The notes: generated by a model not told the origin, from the sequence alone. Positions 9,221 through 17,933 are shown, counted from the first letter of the stretch. The stretch: 64,000 nucleotides of DNA from Polyangiaceae bacterium (GCA_041389725.1 JAWKRG010000002.1:1550001-1614000); one strand, 5' to 3'. Translations and numbers: made by a program.

Positions 9221-10167
9221 GCGGATCGGCCCCCGACCTGGTTCGATCGGTACTGAAGGAGGTGTTTCGGAGCGTCCGGCTCCGGGGCACCGCCTACTTC
9301 AGCGCCGAGTTCCGCGCGCCCTGGGGCATGGAAATCCAGGGCACGGGGGTCGCGAACTTTCACCTCGTGGTCGGTGGCCACTGTGTCGTGCGCGATCCGC
9401 GGGGCGCCTTCTTGGAGCTCGCCCGGGGAGACATTGCGGTGTTTCCCCACGGCGATCCCCATGCCCTGGCGAGTTCCCCGTCAAGCCAGTCCGTGCCCGC
9501 CTCCGACCTCTTGGCACGACCCAGACACGAAGCGGGCACGGTCGTGTTCGGCGGAGACGGTGAAGCCACCACGACAATCATCTGCGGGCACTTCGAGCTC
9601 GACCGCTCGCTTCAGCATCCTCTGTTCGATGCGCTGGAGGACACCATCATCGTGCGAGCGGCGCAGCACGATGCGGGTGACGCTGAGTGGGTACGGACCG
9701 CCACCCAGCTGGTGCTACGGGAGTCGGCACGCAACGGAGAGATGTCCGCGGTGGTCGTGGACCGCATCGCCGAAGCACTCCTGGTCCAGGTGCTTCAGAC
9801 CTACATGCGACAGCGTCGACACGACCGCGGCTTTCTGGCCGCGCTGACCGACGGAGGACTGGCACGCGTGCTGGCTGGTCTCCACGCGCAGCCGGCAGAT
9901 CCCTGGACTGTCGACGACTTCGCAAGGACGGCCGGCATGAGTCGGACATCGTTCTTGGCGGCCTTCAAGGAGAAGCTTGGAACCAGCCCCATGCGCTACC
10001 TCACCCAGGTGCGGATGCAGCTCGCCCGCGAGCTACTCACCAGCTCGGACGACAAGATCGCTCACATTGCCGCCCAAGTCGGCTACGACTCGGAGTTCGC
10101 TTTCGCCCGAGCCTACAAGCGCGCCACGGGGCTTTCGCCGGGTGAAGCGCGAAGGCGCTCGCACTGA
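9199..10167 (+). CDS. AraC-family regulator with N-terminal cupin domain
   Basis: 322 residues. The N-terminal half ('LRGTAYFSAEFRAPWG', 'NFHLVVGGHCVV', 'LARGDIAVFPHGDPHAL') is the cupin ligand domain of the AraC 'cupin_6' type. The C-terminal part carries two HTHs ('WTVDDFARTAGMSRTSFLAAFKEKLG' and 'IAHIAAQVGYDSEFAFARAYKRATGLSP'). The GTG at 9199 lies inside the end of the YHS gene; a TTG at 9217 is an alternative start. The coupling suggests it senses or controls the same process as the YHS protein. Such regulators often control adjacent oxidoreductases, but here the YHS gene is the only co-directional neighbour. Confidence 0.85.
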   Translation: MANGGSLSGSAPDLVRSVLKEVFRSVRLRGTAYFSAEFRAPWGMEIQGTGVANFHLVVGGHCVVRDPRGAFLELARGDIAVFPHGDPHALASSPSSQSVPASDLLARPRHEAGTVVFGGDGEATTTIICGHFELDRSLQHPLFDALEDTIIVRAAQHDAGDAEWVRTATQLVLRESARNGEMSAVVVDRIAEALLVQVLQTYMRQRRHDRGFLAALTDGGLARVLAGLHAQPADPWTVDDFARTAGMSRTSFLAAFKEKLGTSPMRYLTQVRMQLARELLTSSDDKIAHIAAQVGYDSEFAFARAYKRATGLSPGEARRRSH

Positions 10168-11049
10168 CTACTCTTGCGTAGGCGTTTCCGCAGGAGCGTC
10201 GCCCAGCAGGACTTTGCGCGGTCCGTGCAAGATCAGATCGGCGAGGATTTCGCGCTGCTCGGGCGTGAAGATGGTGAGCACGCTGTCCGCGCGCTTGCCG
10301 GCGGAGGCTGCGTGGCTGCGGATCACGACGGCCTTCTTGGCGCGGAAAGAGTTGAGGGCGGTGCGGAAGTCGTCGCCTTCGAAGGCGTTCACCAACTCGT
10401 GCAGCTCTTCTCGCGAGGGTCGCAGTTGCTGTTTCTCTCCGAATAGCTCCTTGCGCAAGGTCTTGAGCTTGTCGACCTGCAGCTTGGAGAGCATGAGCTC
10501 CTTGGTGAAACGCTTCACGCCGCGCTCGCCACGAGCTGCTGCGTCTTTGGCGCCGTACTTCTCGTCGATGCGAGTGCGCAGCGCAGCCGCGACGGTCTTG
10601 CGCTGCTCGGGAGTCAGGGTCGCGTGCACCTCTTCCAGAGCAGCCAAGTGCTGATCCAGACGTTCTTCGAAGGCGCGGGTGGCTTCCGACACGGAGGACT
10701 CGAACTCCTTCGAGTCCGTGACCCCGGAGCGGATCACGTTGACCGCCGAGGCGCGCAGACGCTCGCGCAGCTTGATGCGATCCGCGCGATCGAGCTTCAG
10801 ATCCTCGGCAATGGTGTCGAGGGTCGCGCGCTGCGTGGCCGTCAGCTGGGCCTGGGCCTTCGCCGTCTCGATCACCACGGCCACGGGGCCGTGGAAGTGG
10901 TGGCGCTCGGCTTGCGCTGCCTCCTGGGCGGGGACCTCCGGCTCGGGGGCTTTCTGGTCGACTTGCGCGGCGCATGCCACGGCGGCGGAGGCGGCCAACG
11001 CGCCGGCAAGGAGAAGACGGTGACGGCTGACGGGGATCGAGCGCTTCAT
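10168..11049 (-). CDS. Periplasmic LTXXQ/Spy-like helical protein
   Basis: Start at 11049 (MKRSIPVSRHRLLL) gives a signal peptide with a Cys-containing end 'AVACAAQ', so either secreted or a lipoprotein. The mature part is almost wholly helical and charged. It contains three LTXXQ-type motifs ('LTATQRATL', 'LTPEQRKTV', 'FTPEQREIL'), as in Spy/CpxP and related metal- or envelope-stress proteins. At about 293 residues it is nearly twice the length of E. coli Spy, consistent with a duplicated module. It is convergent with the AraC gene, with no bases between the two stops. Confidence 0.75.
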   Translation of the reverse strand: MKRSIPVSRHRLLLAGALAASAAVACAAQVDQKAPEPEVPAQEAAQAERHHFHGPVAVVIETAKAQAQLTATQRATLDTIAEDLKLDRADRIKLRERLRASAVNVIRSGVTDSKEFESSVSEATRAFEERLDQHLAALEEVHATLTPEQRKTVAAALRTRIDEKYGAKDAAARGERGVKRFTKELMLSKLQVDKLKTLRKELFGEKQQLRPSREELHELVNAFEGDDFRTALNSFRAKKAVVIRSHAASAGKRADSVLTIFTPEQREILADLILHGPRKVLLGDAPAETPTQE

Positions 11050-11160
11050 GAGACACCAGTGTAGGGCCGCCGGACCGGAGCGCACGCCCCCCAGGCCCGA
11101 AATAACACTTCTTTACAATCCGATAACTCCCGGGCTAGCCATACTGCCGCGTCTTTTCCC

Positions 11161-12048
11161 ATGACTCGCGCCGAGAGCATTCGCCTGGTTGCCACCTTCG
11201 ACTTGCTGGAGTCCCTGCGCTCCCGCAAGGCGATCGTGCTGTTGGCGCTGTACATGGTGGGTGCCTTCGGTGCATCGGCGCTCTTCATCCGCGTTCTGAT
11301 CGCCGTGCGCGAGCGGCTGGAAGAGCAGATGGGTCAGGCCGTCGGCATGAAGGAGATGATGGAGAGCCCAGGCATGGCGCGGGTGGTCGGCTCTCTGGCT
11401 GGCGACCCCGACGTCGCGGGCGCCATCGTCACCATTCCGCCGCTGGCATTGTTCTACGGCTGGCTGGCGATGAACTTCGTACCGCTGCTGGTGCTGTTCA
11501 CTTCTGCGGACGCAGTCAGCGGCGATCTGTCGAGCGGCGCTGTGCGCTTCTCGCTGTTCCGCACGGATCGACTCAGCTGGGCGGTCGGCAAGCTGGCCGG
11601 CCAGACGATGATGATGGCCGTCGGCGTGCTGATGGGCGCGCTGGTCACGTGGTTGGTCGGCGTGCTCTGGCTCGAGGGGATGCCTGCAGGTGACACGGCG
11701 TTTTGGCTGCTGCGCATCTCGGGGCGCACCATCGTGTACTGCTTCGCCTACTTGGGCATGGTGATGTGCGCCTCTCAGCTCACCCGCACCAATGCGCGCG
11801 CGGGAGGGTTGGCCTTGGCGCTGATGTTCGCGTCCTCGGTCGGCGGCGGCATCGTGTCGGCTGACTTGATCCGCGATCGAGCGCCTGCATTCTTCGACGC
11901 GGTCTCCAAGGTGTTCCCCAACGGGCACTACCTGTACCTGTGGCATCCCGGAAGCTTCGAGAGCGTGAGCGCCATGCTGGGGCTGATCGTGATCGGCCTA
12001 GCTTTCTTCGCCCTTGGATTCTGGCGTTTCGCGACGAGGGACGCATGA
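11161..12048 (+). CDS. ABC-2 type transporter permease
   Basis: 295 residues with about six hydrophobic segments: 'AIVLLALYMVGAFGASALFI' near the N-terminus, then around 'LALFYGWLAMNFVPLLVLF', 'MMMAVGVLMGALVTWLVGVLW', 'YCFAYLGMVMCA', 'GLALALMFASSVGGG' and 'LGLIVIGLAFFALGFW'. The phrase 'SADAVSGDLSSGAVRFSLFR' is typical of ABC-2/NatB-like permeases. The ATPase begins 40 bases after its stop on the same strand. Together they form an exporter of unknown substrate. The first ATG of the ORF is used. Confidence 0.85.
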   Translation: MTRAESIRLVATFDLLESLRSRKAIVLLALYMVGAFGASALFIRVLIAVRERLEEQMGQAVGMKEMMESPGMARVVGSLAGDPDVAGAIVTIPPLALFYGWLAMNFVPLLVLFTSADAVSGDLSSGAVRFSLFRTDRLSWAVGKLAGQTMMMAVGVLMGALVTWLVGVLWLEGMPAGDTAFWLLRISGRTIVYCFAYLGMVMCASQLTRTNARAGGLALALMFASSVGGGIVSADLIRDRAPAFFDAVSKVFPNGHYLYLWHPGSFESVSAMLGLIVIGLAFFALGFWRFATRDA

Positions 12049-12087
12049 GCCACTGGGCGGTCTCGCTGAGCGGACTGGGAGGGCGTC

Positions 12088-13062
12088 GTGACTGACGCGC
12101 TGACGCTGCGGGCCGTGCGCAAGCGCTACGGACAGACCGTGGCCCTCGACGGCCTGGACGTGAGCATTCCCGCCGGCGTGATCTGCGGTTTCATCGGCCC
12201 GAACGGCGCAGGCAAGACGACGACTTTCGGCATCGTCGGCGGCATGATTCGTGCGGACTCCGGCGAGGTGGACATCCTGGGTCGCGGTCCCTTGGTCCCA
12301 GAGCACCATCGCGGCACCGTGACGCTGCTGCCGCAGGACTGCGAGCTCAGCCCGCACGTCACCCTGCGCCAGCTCTTGACCTACTACGCGCGGTTGCAGG
12401 GCGCCTCGGCCAAAGACGCGGCGAAGGACGTAGAAGCGCGCTTGGAGGAAGTCGCACTCAAGGACCGCGCGGGCGCGCGCATCAAGTCCTTGTCCCACGG
12501 CATGCGACGCCGGGTGAACATCGCGCAAGCGCTGCTGGGCAATCCTGATCTCGTGCTGCTCGACGAGCCGACCAGTGGGCTCGATCCGGAGCTCGTGGTG
12601 CGCATGCGCGACGTGTTCGCGTCCCACCGCAAGAAGCGCACCCTGGTGGTCAGCTCCCACAACCTGCTGGAGCTGGAGGCGCTGTGCGACCACGTAGTCT
12701 TCATCCAGGGCGGGCGCTGCACTCGCAGCGGTTCCTTGGCGGAAGTCACCGAGCAAGGGCTGGTGATGCGCTACACCGTGGAGGCGTCGGTGGATCTGGC
12801 GCACCTGGAGACCTCACATCCGGAGCTGGAGATGACCTGGGAGGGCAAAGCGCTGGTGGTGCGTGGCTCCGGCGGATGGACGCCCGCGAACCTCAACGCC
12901 ACTGTGGTGCCCTACCTGCTTCACATGAACGCCGGGCTGCTGGAGATTCGCCGCGGCAAGTCCTTGGAAGACGCCTATATGGCTGGCCAGGCCAAGGCGC
13001 ACACCGAGGAATCAGCGGCGGACGACGCCGACGAACACGGCGCCGACGACTCCGACGAGTAG
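12088..13062 (+). CDS. ABC transporter ATP-binding protein
   Basis: 324 residues starting at GTG 12088 after a GGGAGGG ribosome site. It has Walker A 'GPNGAGKTTT', Q-loop 'LPQDCEL', a signature region 'LSHGMRRRVNIAQALLG' (LSHGM in place of LSGGQ, common in ABC-2 exporters), Walker B 'LVLLDEPTSGLDP' and the H-loop 'VVSSHNLLELEAL'. After about residue 220 there is a C-terminal extension ending in an acidic tail (repeated Asp/Glu/Ala). It is paired with the permease just upstream. Confidence 0.92.
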   Translation: MTDALTLRAVRKRYGQTVALDGLDVSIPAGVICGFIGPNGAGKTTTFGIVGGMIRADSGEVDILGRGPLVPEHHRGTVTLLPQDCELSPHVTLRQLLTYYARLQGASAKDAAKDVEARLEEVALKDRAGARIKSLSHGMRRRVNIAQALLGNPDLVLLDEPTSGLDPELVVRMRDVFASHRKKRTLVVSSHNLLELEALCDHVVFIQGGRCTRSGSLAEVTEQGLVMRYTVEASVDLAHLETSHPELEMTWEGKALVVRGSGGWTPANLNATVVPYLLHMNAGLLEIRRGKSLEDAYMAGQAKAHTEESAADDADEHGADDSDE

Positions 13063-13264
13063 TGCACCCGCCAGAGCGGCAAGGATTTCGGCCTTCTGCT
13101 CGGCCGCCTGGGCGAACGCTTTCAGGTGTTCCGGCGGCGCTGGATTCGCGCTAGATAGCGAAGCACTCGACCTGGCAGTCCTTCAGGGCTCCGTGGCCGA
13201 AAATGCTGCCCGCAGGGCGATGCAACGCTCGGGCGTGGCACGACACGCGAAAAGGAGCACGAAG

Positions 13265-13678
13265 ATGTCAGCGATCACCTGGGGGCCATCACTCGAGGTC
13301 GGCATCGAAACGATCGACAAGCAGCATCGCCGCTGGGTGGAGCTCTTCAACGCGCTGGATGCGGCCGTGAAGGAAGGCAAAGAAGAGTCCGCCCTGGGCG
13401 AAGCTCTCGAGGCCTACATCGAGTACTCCCAGTACCACTTCAAGACCGAAGAGGCGCTGATGCGCCAGGCCAACATGGACGAAGAGGAGTACAAGTTCCA
13501 CCTGCGCGAGCACAAGGTGTTCCGCGATCAGATGACCATCTTCCGTGACCGTCACTCCGTGGGTTTCTTGAAGATGTCTCCGCAAGTGGTGGAGTATCTG
13601 CAGCACTGGCTTTTGGCTCACGTGACCATGACGGATCGCGGCTACATCCAGCCGATCAAAGACGCCGGCATCGCCTGA
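13265..13678 (+). CDS. Bacteriohemerythrin
   Basis: The ATG at 13265 follows AAAAGGAGC. The 137-residue four-helix protein carries the hemerythrin iron ligands in order: 'IDKQHRRWVELFN', 'YHFKTEEALM' (H..TEE), 'HLREHKVF' and 'HWLLAHVTMTDRGY' (H....H...TD). It should bind O2 at a di-iron centre in the cytoplasm, for oxygen storage, delivery or sensing. The frame extends upstream to 13193 without sense for the family. It stands alone, 202 bases after the ABC ATPase. Confidence 0.93.
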   Translation: MSAITWGPSLEVGIETIDKQHRRWVELFNALDAAVKEGKEESALGEALEAYIEYSQYHFKTEEALMRQANMDEEEYKFHLREHKVFRDQMTIFRDRHSVGFLKMSPQVVEYLQHWLLAHVTMTDRGYIQPIKDAGIA

Positions 13679-13726
13679 GTGCTGCCGCAGGATTCGCCGA
13701 CGCCGTGACTGCTCGTGTTGCGGCGT

Positions 13727-14440
13727 TCAGCGCTTGGCGATAGTGGCCGCCAGGTCCGTGGCCATGGCGTCCAATTGGGGCCTGCGCAGCGCGCCCGACA
13801 GCGACGCAGTTCGTCGAAGGAAGCGGTCGTCCCCCAGCGCCTGGGTCATGAAGCGAGCCACGCTTCGGCGAGAGACGGTCATGGCCCCCGTATCGCCCTG
13901 GAGCGAAATCAGTGGTGGCGAGTCATCTAGCGCGTCGGTCAGGTGTACGGGCTGAACCAACACCCAGTCGAGGTCGCTCGCCTGCACGACGTCGGTTTGA
14001 CGCTCCGTATCGCGAATCTGAGGAGCCAGCACGATGCTGAAGAACAAACGCTCCTGCCAACGTAGTCGCGGACGCGTATCCCCGACCCCGTAGCTGGTCA
14101 GCACGATCAGCCTGCGGAGGCCGTGCTCTTGCATGGCCTCGACTACGTTGCGCGTGCCGACGGAGCGCACATCCGACGCAGTCCGTGCTGGACCGAACAG
14201 GCGCACCCACAGTGGGTTTTCCGCGATGCCCAAGGTCACGATTACTGCCTCGTGGCCCGCGACGGCGCTTGCCAACGACCGTCCGTCCATCGCGTCGCCG
14301 ACTATCCAGCGCAGGCGTGGATGGTGAGGGACTCGCGGTGGGCGGCGGCAAAAGCCGCTGACCTCATGCCCCTCCTTCAGCGCACGATCCACCACTGTTC
14401 GGCCCGTACCCCCGCTAGCTCCCACAATCAGTAACTTCAT
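13727..14440 (-). CDS. NAD(P)-binding (NmrA/SDR-type) oxidoreductase
   Basis: 237 residues. The N-terminus 'MKLLIVGASGGTGRTVVDRAL' is a Rossmann GxxGxxG motif of the atypical-SDR NAD(P)H-binding family. 'EAVIVTLG', 'GTRNVVEAMQEHGLRRLIVLTSYGVGD' and 'WVLVQPVHLTD' are further family positions. The usual Tyr-x3-Lys catalytic pair is not apparent, as is normal in the quinone-reductase/sensor branch. It is divergent from the LysR gene, with about 80 bases between them that hold a perfect inverted repeat, so it is the likely target of that regulator. Confidence 0.87.
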   Translation of the reverse strand: MKLLIVGASGGTGRTVVDRALKEGHEVSGFCRRPPRVPHHPRLRWIVGDAMDGRSLASAVAGHEAVIVTLGIAENPLWVRLFGPARTASDVRSVGTRNVVEAMQEHGLRRLIVLTSYGVGDTRPRLRWQERLFFSIVLAPQIRDTERQTDVVQASDLDWVLVQPVHLTDALDDSPPLISLQGDTGAMTVSRRSVARFMTQALGDDRFLRRTASLSGALRRPQLDAMATDLAATIAKR

Positions 14441-14488
14441 TGCTCTCTCCTCGTGTCCCCCGCCCGGCCAAGATGGCGCCCTAGCGCA

Positions 14489-14508
14489 TATGAATCAAAC
14501 GATTCATA
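14489..14508. promoter_or_regulatory. Perfect inverted repeat between reductase and LysR genes
   Basis: Arms TATGAATC (14489-14496) and GATTCATA (14501-14508) are separated by AAAC. It lies in the divergent intergenic region and overlaps the first possible ATG (14490) of the LysR ORF. It does not fit T-N11-A exactly. A candidate operator for the adjacent LysR-type regulator. Confidence 0.55.
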
Positions 14509-14519
14509 CTCATGAAACA

Positions 14520-15476
14520 ATGAACGGAACTCATGCCACGGTAGGAAGGCTACCGAAGGTCGACCTCAATCTGATTGTCGTGTTCGATGCCCTGGCCACC
14601 GAACGCAGCGTCACCCGCGCCGGCGTGCGCCTGGGTGTCACGCAGTCCGCAGTCAGCCACGCACTCGCTCGATTGCGCGACCTGTTCGAGGATCCGCTGC
14701 TGGTGCGTGGAGCGGGTGGAATGGTGTTGACGCCTCGGGCCGAGTCCCTCGTAGCTCCACTACGCGCTGGATTGATCAGTTTGAGCCGCGCCTTGGCGGA
14801 ACCGACGGAGTTCGAGCCGGCTCGCTCCTCTCGCAGCTTCGGACTCGCGTCCCCCGACTTGTTCGACATGTTGATCTTGCCACCGCTGCTCGAGCACATC
14901 CGCACGCGCGCACCGGGCGTGACCTTGGTGGTGAGCGCGCTCGATCCAGTAGCGCTGGCACCGCGTATGGAAACCGGCGAACTGGATCTTGCCATCGTGC
15001 CCCGCCTCGCCGGCGAGCCGCAGCTCCTTGCTCCAGGTCGGGTGCGGCGTAGGCTGTTTCGCGACGGTTTCGTCTGTCTGCTTCGTCGCGATCACCCGGC
15101 GCTTGCCCGACGCTCCAGCCTGTCGCGCTCGACTTACACGAAGCTTTCCCATGTATTGGTTTCCCCCACTGGCGCAGGGCCCGGCGTGGTGGATGCGGCC
15201 TTGCAGCAAGGTGGCGCGAGTCGGCGGGTCGCGTTGCGCTTGCCCAGCTTCGGTTCCGCGCTGGCCATCGTGGAGCGCAGCGATCTGGTGCTCACGGGGC
15301 CAAGTGCCCTCGCGAAGTTCGCGTCGAAGAAGCTGCGGGCCGTCGCCCCACCTCTGAAGCTTCCGCGACACGACGTGGACATGGTGTGGCACGAACGGTT
15401 CACGAATGATAGCGGGCACCGTTGGCTGCGCGACGCGCTAGTGGATGTGTGCCGCACGACCTACGCAGGAGAGTAG
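14520..15476 (+). CDS. LysR-family transcriptional regulator
   Basis: The N-terminal winged HTH ('LNLIVVFDALATERSVTRAGVRLGVTQSAVSHALARLRDLFEDPLLVR') is followed by a LysR effector domain to about residue 318. The start is set at ATG 14520 rather than ATG 14490 because the earlier ATG lies inside the inverted repeat 14489-14508, and the ten extra residues are Thr/His-rich and unlike the family. The effector domain looks complete. Its natural target is the divergent NAD(P)-dependent oxidoreductase, and it probably also controls its own gene. Confidence 0.9.
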   Translation: MNGTHATVGRLPKVDLNLIVVFDALATERSVTRAGVRLGVTQSAVSHALARLRDLFEDPLLVRGAGGMVLTPRAESLVAPLRAGLISLSRALAEPTEFEPARSSRSFGLASPDLFDMLILPPLLEHIRTRAPGVTLVVSALDPVALAPRMETGELDLAIVPRLAGEPQLLAPGRVRRRLFRDGFVCLLRRDHPALARRSSLSRSTYTKLSHVLVSPTGAGPGVVDAALQQGGASRRVALRLPSFGSALAIVERSDLVLTGPSALAKFASKKLRAVAPPLKLPRHDVDMVWHERFTNDSGHRWLRDALVDVCRTTYAGE

Positions 15477-15577
15477 CTCGTCGACATCGCGTTCACCGCG
15501 TCGCCGCCGGGTCCAGGACTTCACTGCCGAGTCCAGCGCACCACCCCCGAGCTCGAGGCTGAAGCGGCGGGCGGCGC

Positions 15578-15853
15578 TCAACCGGTGGAGGCGGTGCGAC
15601 GCGTCACCAGGTCGACCAGCTCGAACCGACTGGCGACGCCAAGCTTGCCGTAAACTGCAGCAAGCTGGTTGCCCACGGTGTTCACGCTCGTCCCCCGCTG
15701 ACTCGCGATCTCCTTGTTGCTGCAGCCTCGGCACACCAGCGCGACCACCTCGCGCTCTGCTGGTGTCAGCTCGCGAAGCCCCGCCGGGCTCTTGGGCTCG
15801 AGCACCAAATAGGCGAACTCGTGCTGCCCCACGCTGAAGAACGCCCCGTCCAT
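15578..15853 (-). CDS. Small LuxR-type HTH protein
   Basis: 91 residues from ATG 15853. A short N-terminal segment ('MDGAFFSVGQHEFAYLVLE') precedes a GerE/LuxR HTH: 'LTPAEREVVALVCRGCSNKEIASQRGTSVNTVGNQLAAVYGKLGV'. This compact form, without a response-receiver or autoinducer domain, is seen repeatedly in myxobacterial genomes, so it is probably a complete gene. The upstream open frame to 16081 has no domain. It is divergent from a second LuxR-HTH ORF that begins about 145 bases away. Confidence 0.75.
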   Translation of the reverse strand: MDGAFFSVGQHEFAYLVLEPKSPAGLRELTPAEREVVALVCRGCSNKEIASQRGTSVNTVGNQLAAVYGKLGVASRFELVDLVTRRTASTG

Positions 15854-15998
15854 CCTCCGGCTCACAGTATCACGCCGGCCCCCGAACCGTTGAGTCGAGA
15901 CTTCTTCGCTCCGACTCGACGGATTCACTACGTGGGCTAGCGACGTGGCGTCACGAGACTTTCGATGAAATCCCGGCTGGCTATCGTGGTCGTGGCGC

Positions 15999-16328
15999 TT
16001 GTTTGGGCGGGGGCTCAGGCGCAGGCGGCACCCGAGGCGCGGCGGCTGGCCCCGCGGGCGCTGGGGCGCTCGCGGGCGCAATCACCCGCAAGTCCACGAG
16101 CCAGCGAGCCTGTCACGGCGGCAGCGACAGGTAGCCTTCTACGCTTCACTCGGCTGGACGAACAAGGACATCGGCTACGCACTGGGCCTGGCCCCCAACA
16201 CCGTCAGCTCCCACCTTGGGCAATGCCTCCAGCGGCTGGGCATTCGCAGTCGTGCCGAGCTCGTCAGCCTGATCAGCGGTCTGATCGCGCGGCATCAGAC
16301 TCGAGCGCAGGTCGGCGAACGCGATTGA
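15999..16328 (+). CDS. Second small LuxR-type HTH ORF, start uncertain
   Basis: The C-terminal 60 residues are a LuxR HTH: 'LSRRQRQVAFYASLGWTNKDIGYALGLAPNTVSSHLGQCLQRLGIRSRAELVSLI'. The first 30 residues of the open frame are Arg/Gly-rich and have only a TTG start (15999), so the real start is unclear and the gene may have lost its 5' end. An overlapping frame from 15965 resembles a signal peptide, but that is probably chance. Together with the divergent gene at 15578-15853 it forms a head-to-head pair of related HTH proteins. Confidence 0.55.
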   Translation: MFGRGLRRRRHPRRGGWPRGRWGARGRNHPQVHEPASLSRRQRQVAFYASLGWTNKDIGYALGLAPNTVSSHLGQCLQRLGIRSRAELVSLISGLIARHQTRAQVGERD

Positions 16329-16411
16329 CCACGTCGGAACGACGTCGAGGTTCCGAGGTTCATGCCTCGGCCACGTCGGAGCGATGTCGAAGCTCCGGAC
16401 AGCCTGCCTGG
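16329..16411. repeat. Two direct repeats of about 41 bp
   Basis: A unit beginning CCACGTCGGAACGACGTCGAGG (start about 16329) recurs at about 16370 as CCACGTCGGAGCGATGTCGAAG. Between them CCGAGG/CCTCGG forms a short stem-loop (about 16352-16369). The pair lies between the LuxR-HTH ORF and the convergent GST gene. It could be an operator pair or a degenerate terminator. Confidence 0.45.
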
Positions 16412-16440
16412 ACCACGGCGGACCGCCAAACCCCTGAGCT

Positions 16441-17049
16441 TCAAACGGCAGCGAAGAGCCGCGACGTCCGCGCGCCTTCACGGGCAATCAAGCGGCCGAA
16501 ATAGGGCTCGACAGCACTGCGGTCGACGAGCTCCGAGCGGAGTGCGAGCAGTAGATTGTAGCCCGCGAGCACGTCCGCCACGGTGAAGCGTTCGCCGCAC
16601 AAGTATCCTTCGGCGGGCAGGCGCGCCGCAGCGGCACGCAGCTTGAACCGCAGTCCCTTCTCGTGAAGTGCAAAGTACTCGGGGCCCAGCAAGCCAATGC
16701 GACTCACCGCGCACTCCACGAGACGCGCCTCCAGAGTTTCTCCGAACAGGGCAAGCCAGAACAAATACTCGTCGCGCCTCGGTTCTCGCGGAGCGATCCA
16801 GAGCTTTGGTTCGTCGAAGGCCTCGGCAAGGGTGTGACAGATCGCGGTGCTTTCAATCAGCGTTCGCCCGCGAAACTCGACGGTGGGAATGTGCGCGAAG
16901 GGATTGCTGTCGGTGTAGGGCTGTGTGCGATGCGCACCGAACTGCACCCGCTGATCGTCGACCGTGAGTCCCAACTCCGCGGCGATCCAACGGACTTTTC
17001 CGCTGCGATCATTGTCGCCGAATCCCCATAGCTTGATCGACTCCGTCAT
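16441..17049 (-). CDS. Glutathione S-transferase family protein
   Basis: About 202 residues. The N-terminal thioredoxin-like domain has 'GDNDRSGKVRWIAAELGL', 'FAHIPTVEF' (cis-Pro) and 'LIESTAICHTLAEAF' (the ES(T)AI glutathione motif). The C-terminal domain is all-helical with 'FTVADVLAGYNLLLAL' (the N-capping 'TVAD' box). Start at ATG 17049, which has AGGTGGGA upstream; a GTG at 17061 is in frame just before it. A single-gene unit, probably a cytosolic detoxification enzyme of unknown substrate. Confidence 0.87.
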   Translation of the reverse strand: MTESIKLWGFGDNDRSGKVRWIAAELGLTVDDQRVQFGAHRTQPYTDSNPFAHIPTVEFRGRTLIESTAICHTLAEAFDEPKLWIAPREPRRDEYLFWLALFGETLEARLVECAVSRIGLLGPEYFALHEKGLRFKLRAAAARLPAEGYLCGERFTVADVLAGYNLLLALRSELVDRSAVEPYFGRLIAREGARTSRLFAAV

Positions 17050-17154
17050 CGTGTCTCCCACCTCCGGTTCGTGAGTTGCGCAGGCGAGTGCGTCCTACCG
17101 CCGCCGCGAGCGCGCGTCACGTGGTACGCTGTCGGTTACAACCTGGGAGGCAGC

Positions 17155-17844
17155 ATGGCTCGACGCACCCACCTTGCATTGGTCTCGGCAATCGCACTGA
17201 CCGCACTTTCCCTCAGCGGATGTAGCGGGGGCGACGACGACGGTGGGAGCGCGAACACAGGCGGCGCGGGCCAGGGAGCCGCGACAGGCAGCGGCGGCTC
17301 CGGCGCCAATGGCGGCAGTGGCAACGTCGGCAACAACGGGGGCAGCGGCAACGTCGGCAACAGCGGTGGCGGCGGCAATGTTGGCGCGGGCGAACCACCT
17401 GCCCTGGCGGGTATCACGGACGCACACAATCAGGCGCGTGCGACCGAAGGCGTGCCGCCGTTGACTTGGGATCCGGCGTTGGCCGCGATCGCGCAGGCCT
17501 GGGCGGAGGCGTGCGTGGACAAGACCGCGCCCACGGGTCTCATCGACCACAACGAGGGGCGCAGCGACAACTACCCCGAGTACGTGGGAGAGAACATCTA
17601 CGGTGCGAGCGGCGCCGCGACGCCCCAGGCCGCGGTGTCATCGTGGATGAGCGAGAAAGCAAACTACGACTACGCCAGCGGCAAGTGCGCCGCGGGCAAA
17701 GTGTGCGGCCACTACACCCAGGTGATGTGGGCGAAGAGCACCAAGCTGGGTTGCGGCACCTTCAAGTGCCCCGGTCTGAAGTTCGGCAGCGCCATCGTCT
17801 GCGACTACGCACCCGGCGGCAACAACGGCGGCAAGCCGTTCTAG
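17155..17844 (+). CDS. CAP/SCP (PR-1-like) domain lipoprotein
   Basis: The ATG at 17155 has a GGGAGG ribosome site and gives a lipobox 'LSLSGC'. A Gly/Ser/Asn spacer of about 55 residues leads to a CAP domain. It shows 'ITDAHNQARA' (CAP1-type His), 'GENIYG' (Glu), 'CGHYTQVMWAKSTKLGCG' (HYTQ..W) and 'VCDYAPGGN' (CAP2-type). The tetrad His/Glu/Glu/His looks present. CAP proteins are secreted and bind lipids, sterols or metal, or act as surface effectors. Two pairs of Cys suggest disulphides. Monocistronic. Confidence 0.9.
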   Translation: MARRTHLALVSAIALTALSLSGCSGGDDDGGSANTGGAGQGAATGSGGSGANGGSGNVGNNGGSGNVGNSGGGGNVGAGEPPALAGITDAHNQARATEGVPPLTWDPALAAIAQAWAEACVDKTAPTGLIDHNEGRSDNYPEYVGENIYGASGAATPQAAVSSWMSEKANYDYASGKCAAGKVCGHYTQVMWAKSTKLGCGTFKCPGLKFGSAIVCDYAPGGNNGGKPF

Positions 17845-17933
17845 TCCGTCGCCTCACGCGGACAGTGACGGTTCGCCCCGCGGCCAAGTCGTTTTCGTTG
17901 GCGTCGTCTGCGGCGCTTGGCTAAGCAAGCGCC

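Noticed and set aside
14489..14508. Classical LysR T-N11-A box
   Set aside because: The palindrome is perfect but T and A are not spaced as in T-N11-A; reported only as a candidate operator.
15965..16504. ORF starting with a signal-peptide-like sequence overlapping the LuxR-HTH ORF
   Set aside because: After the first 20 residues it is Arg/Ala/Ser-rich with no domain, and the other frame encodes a clear HTH over the same bases.
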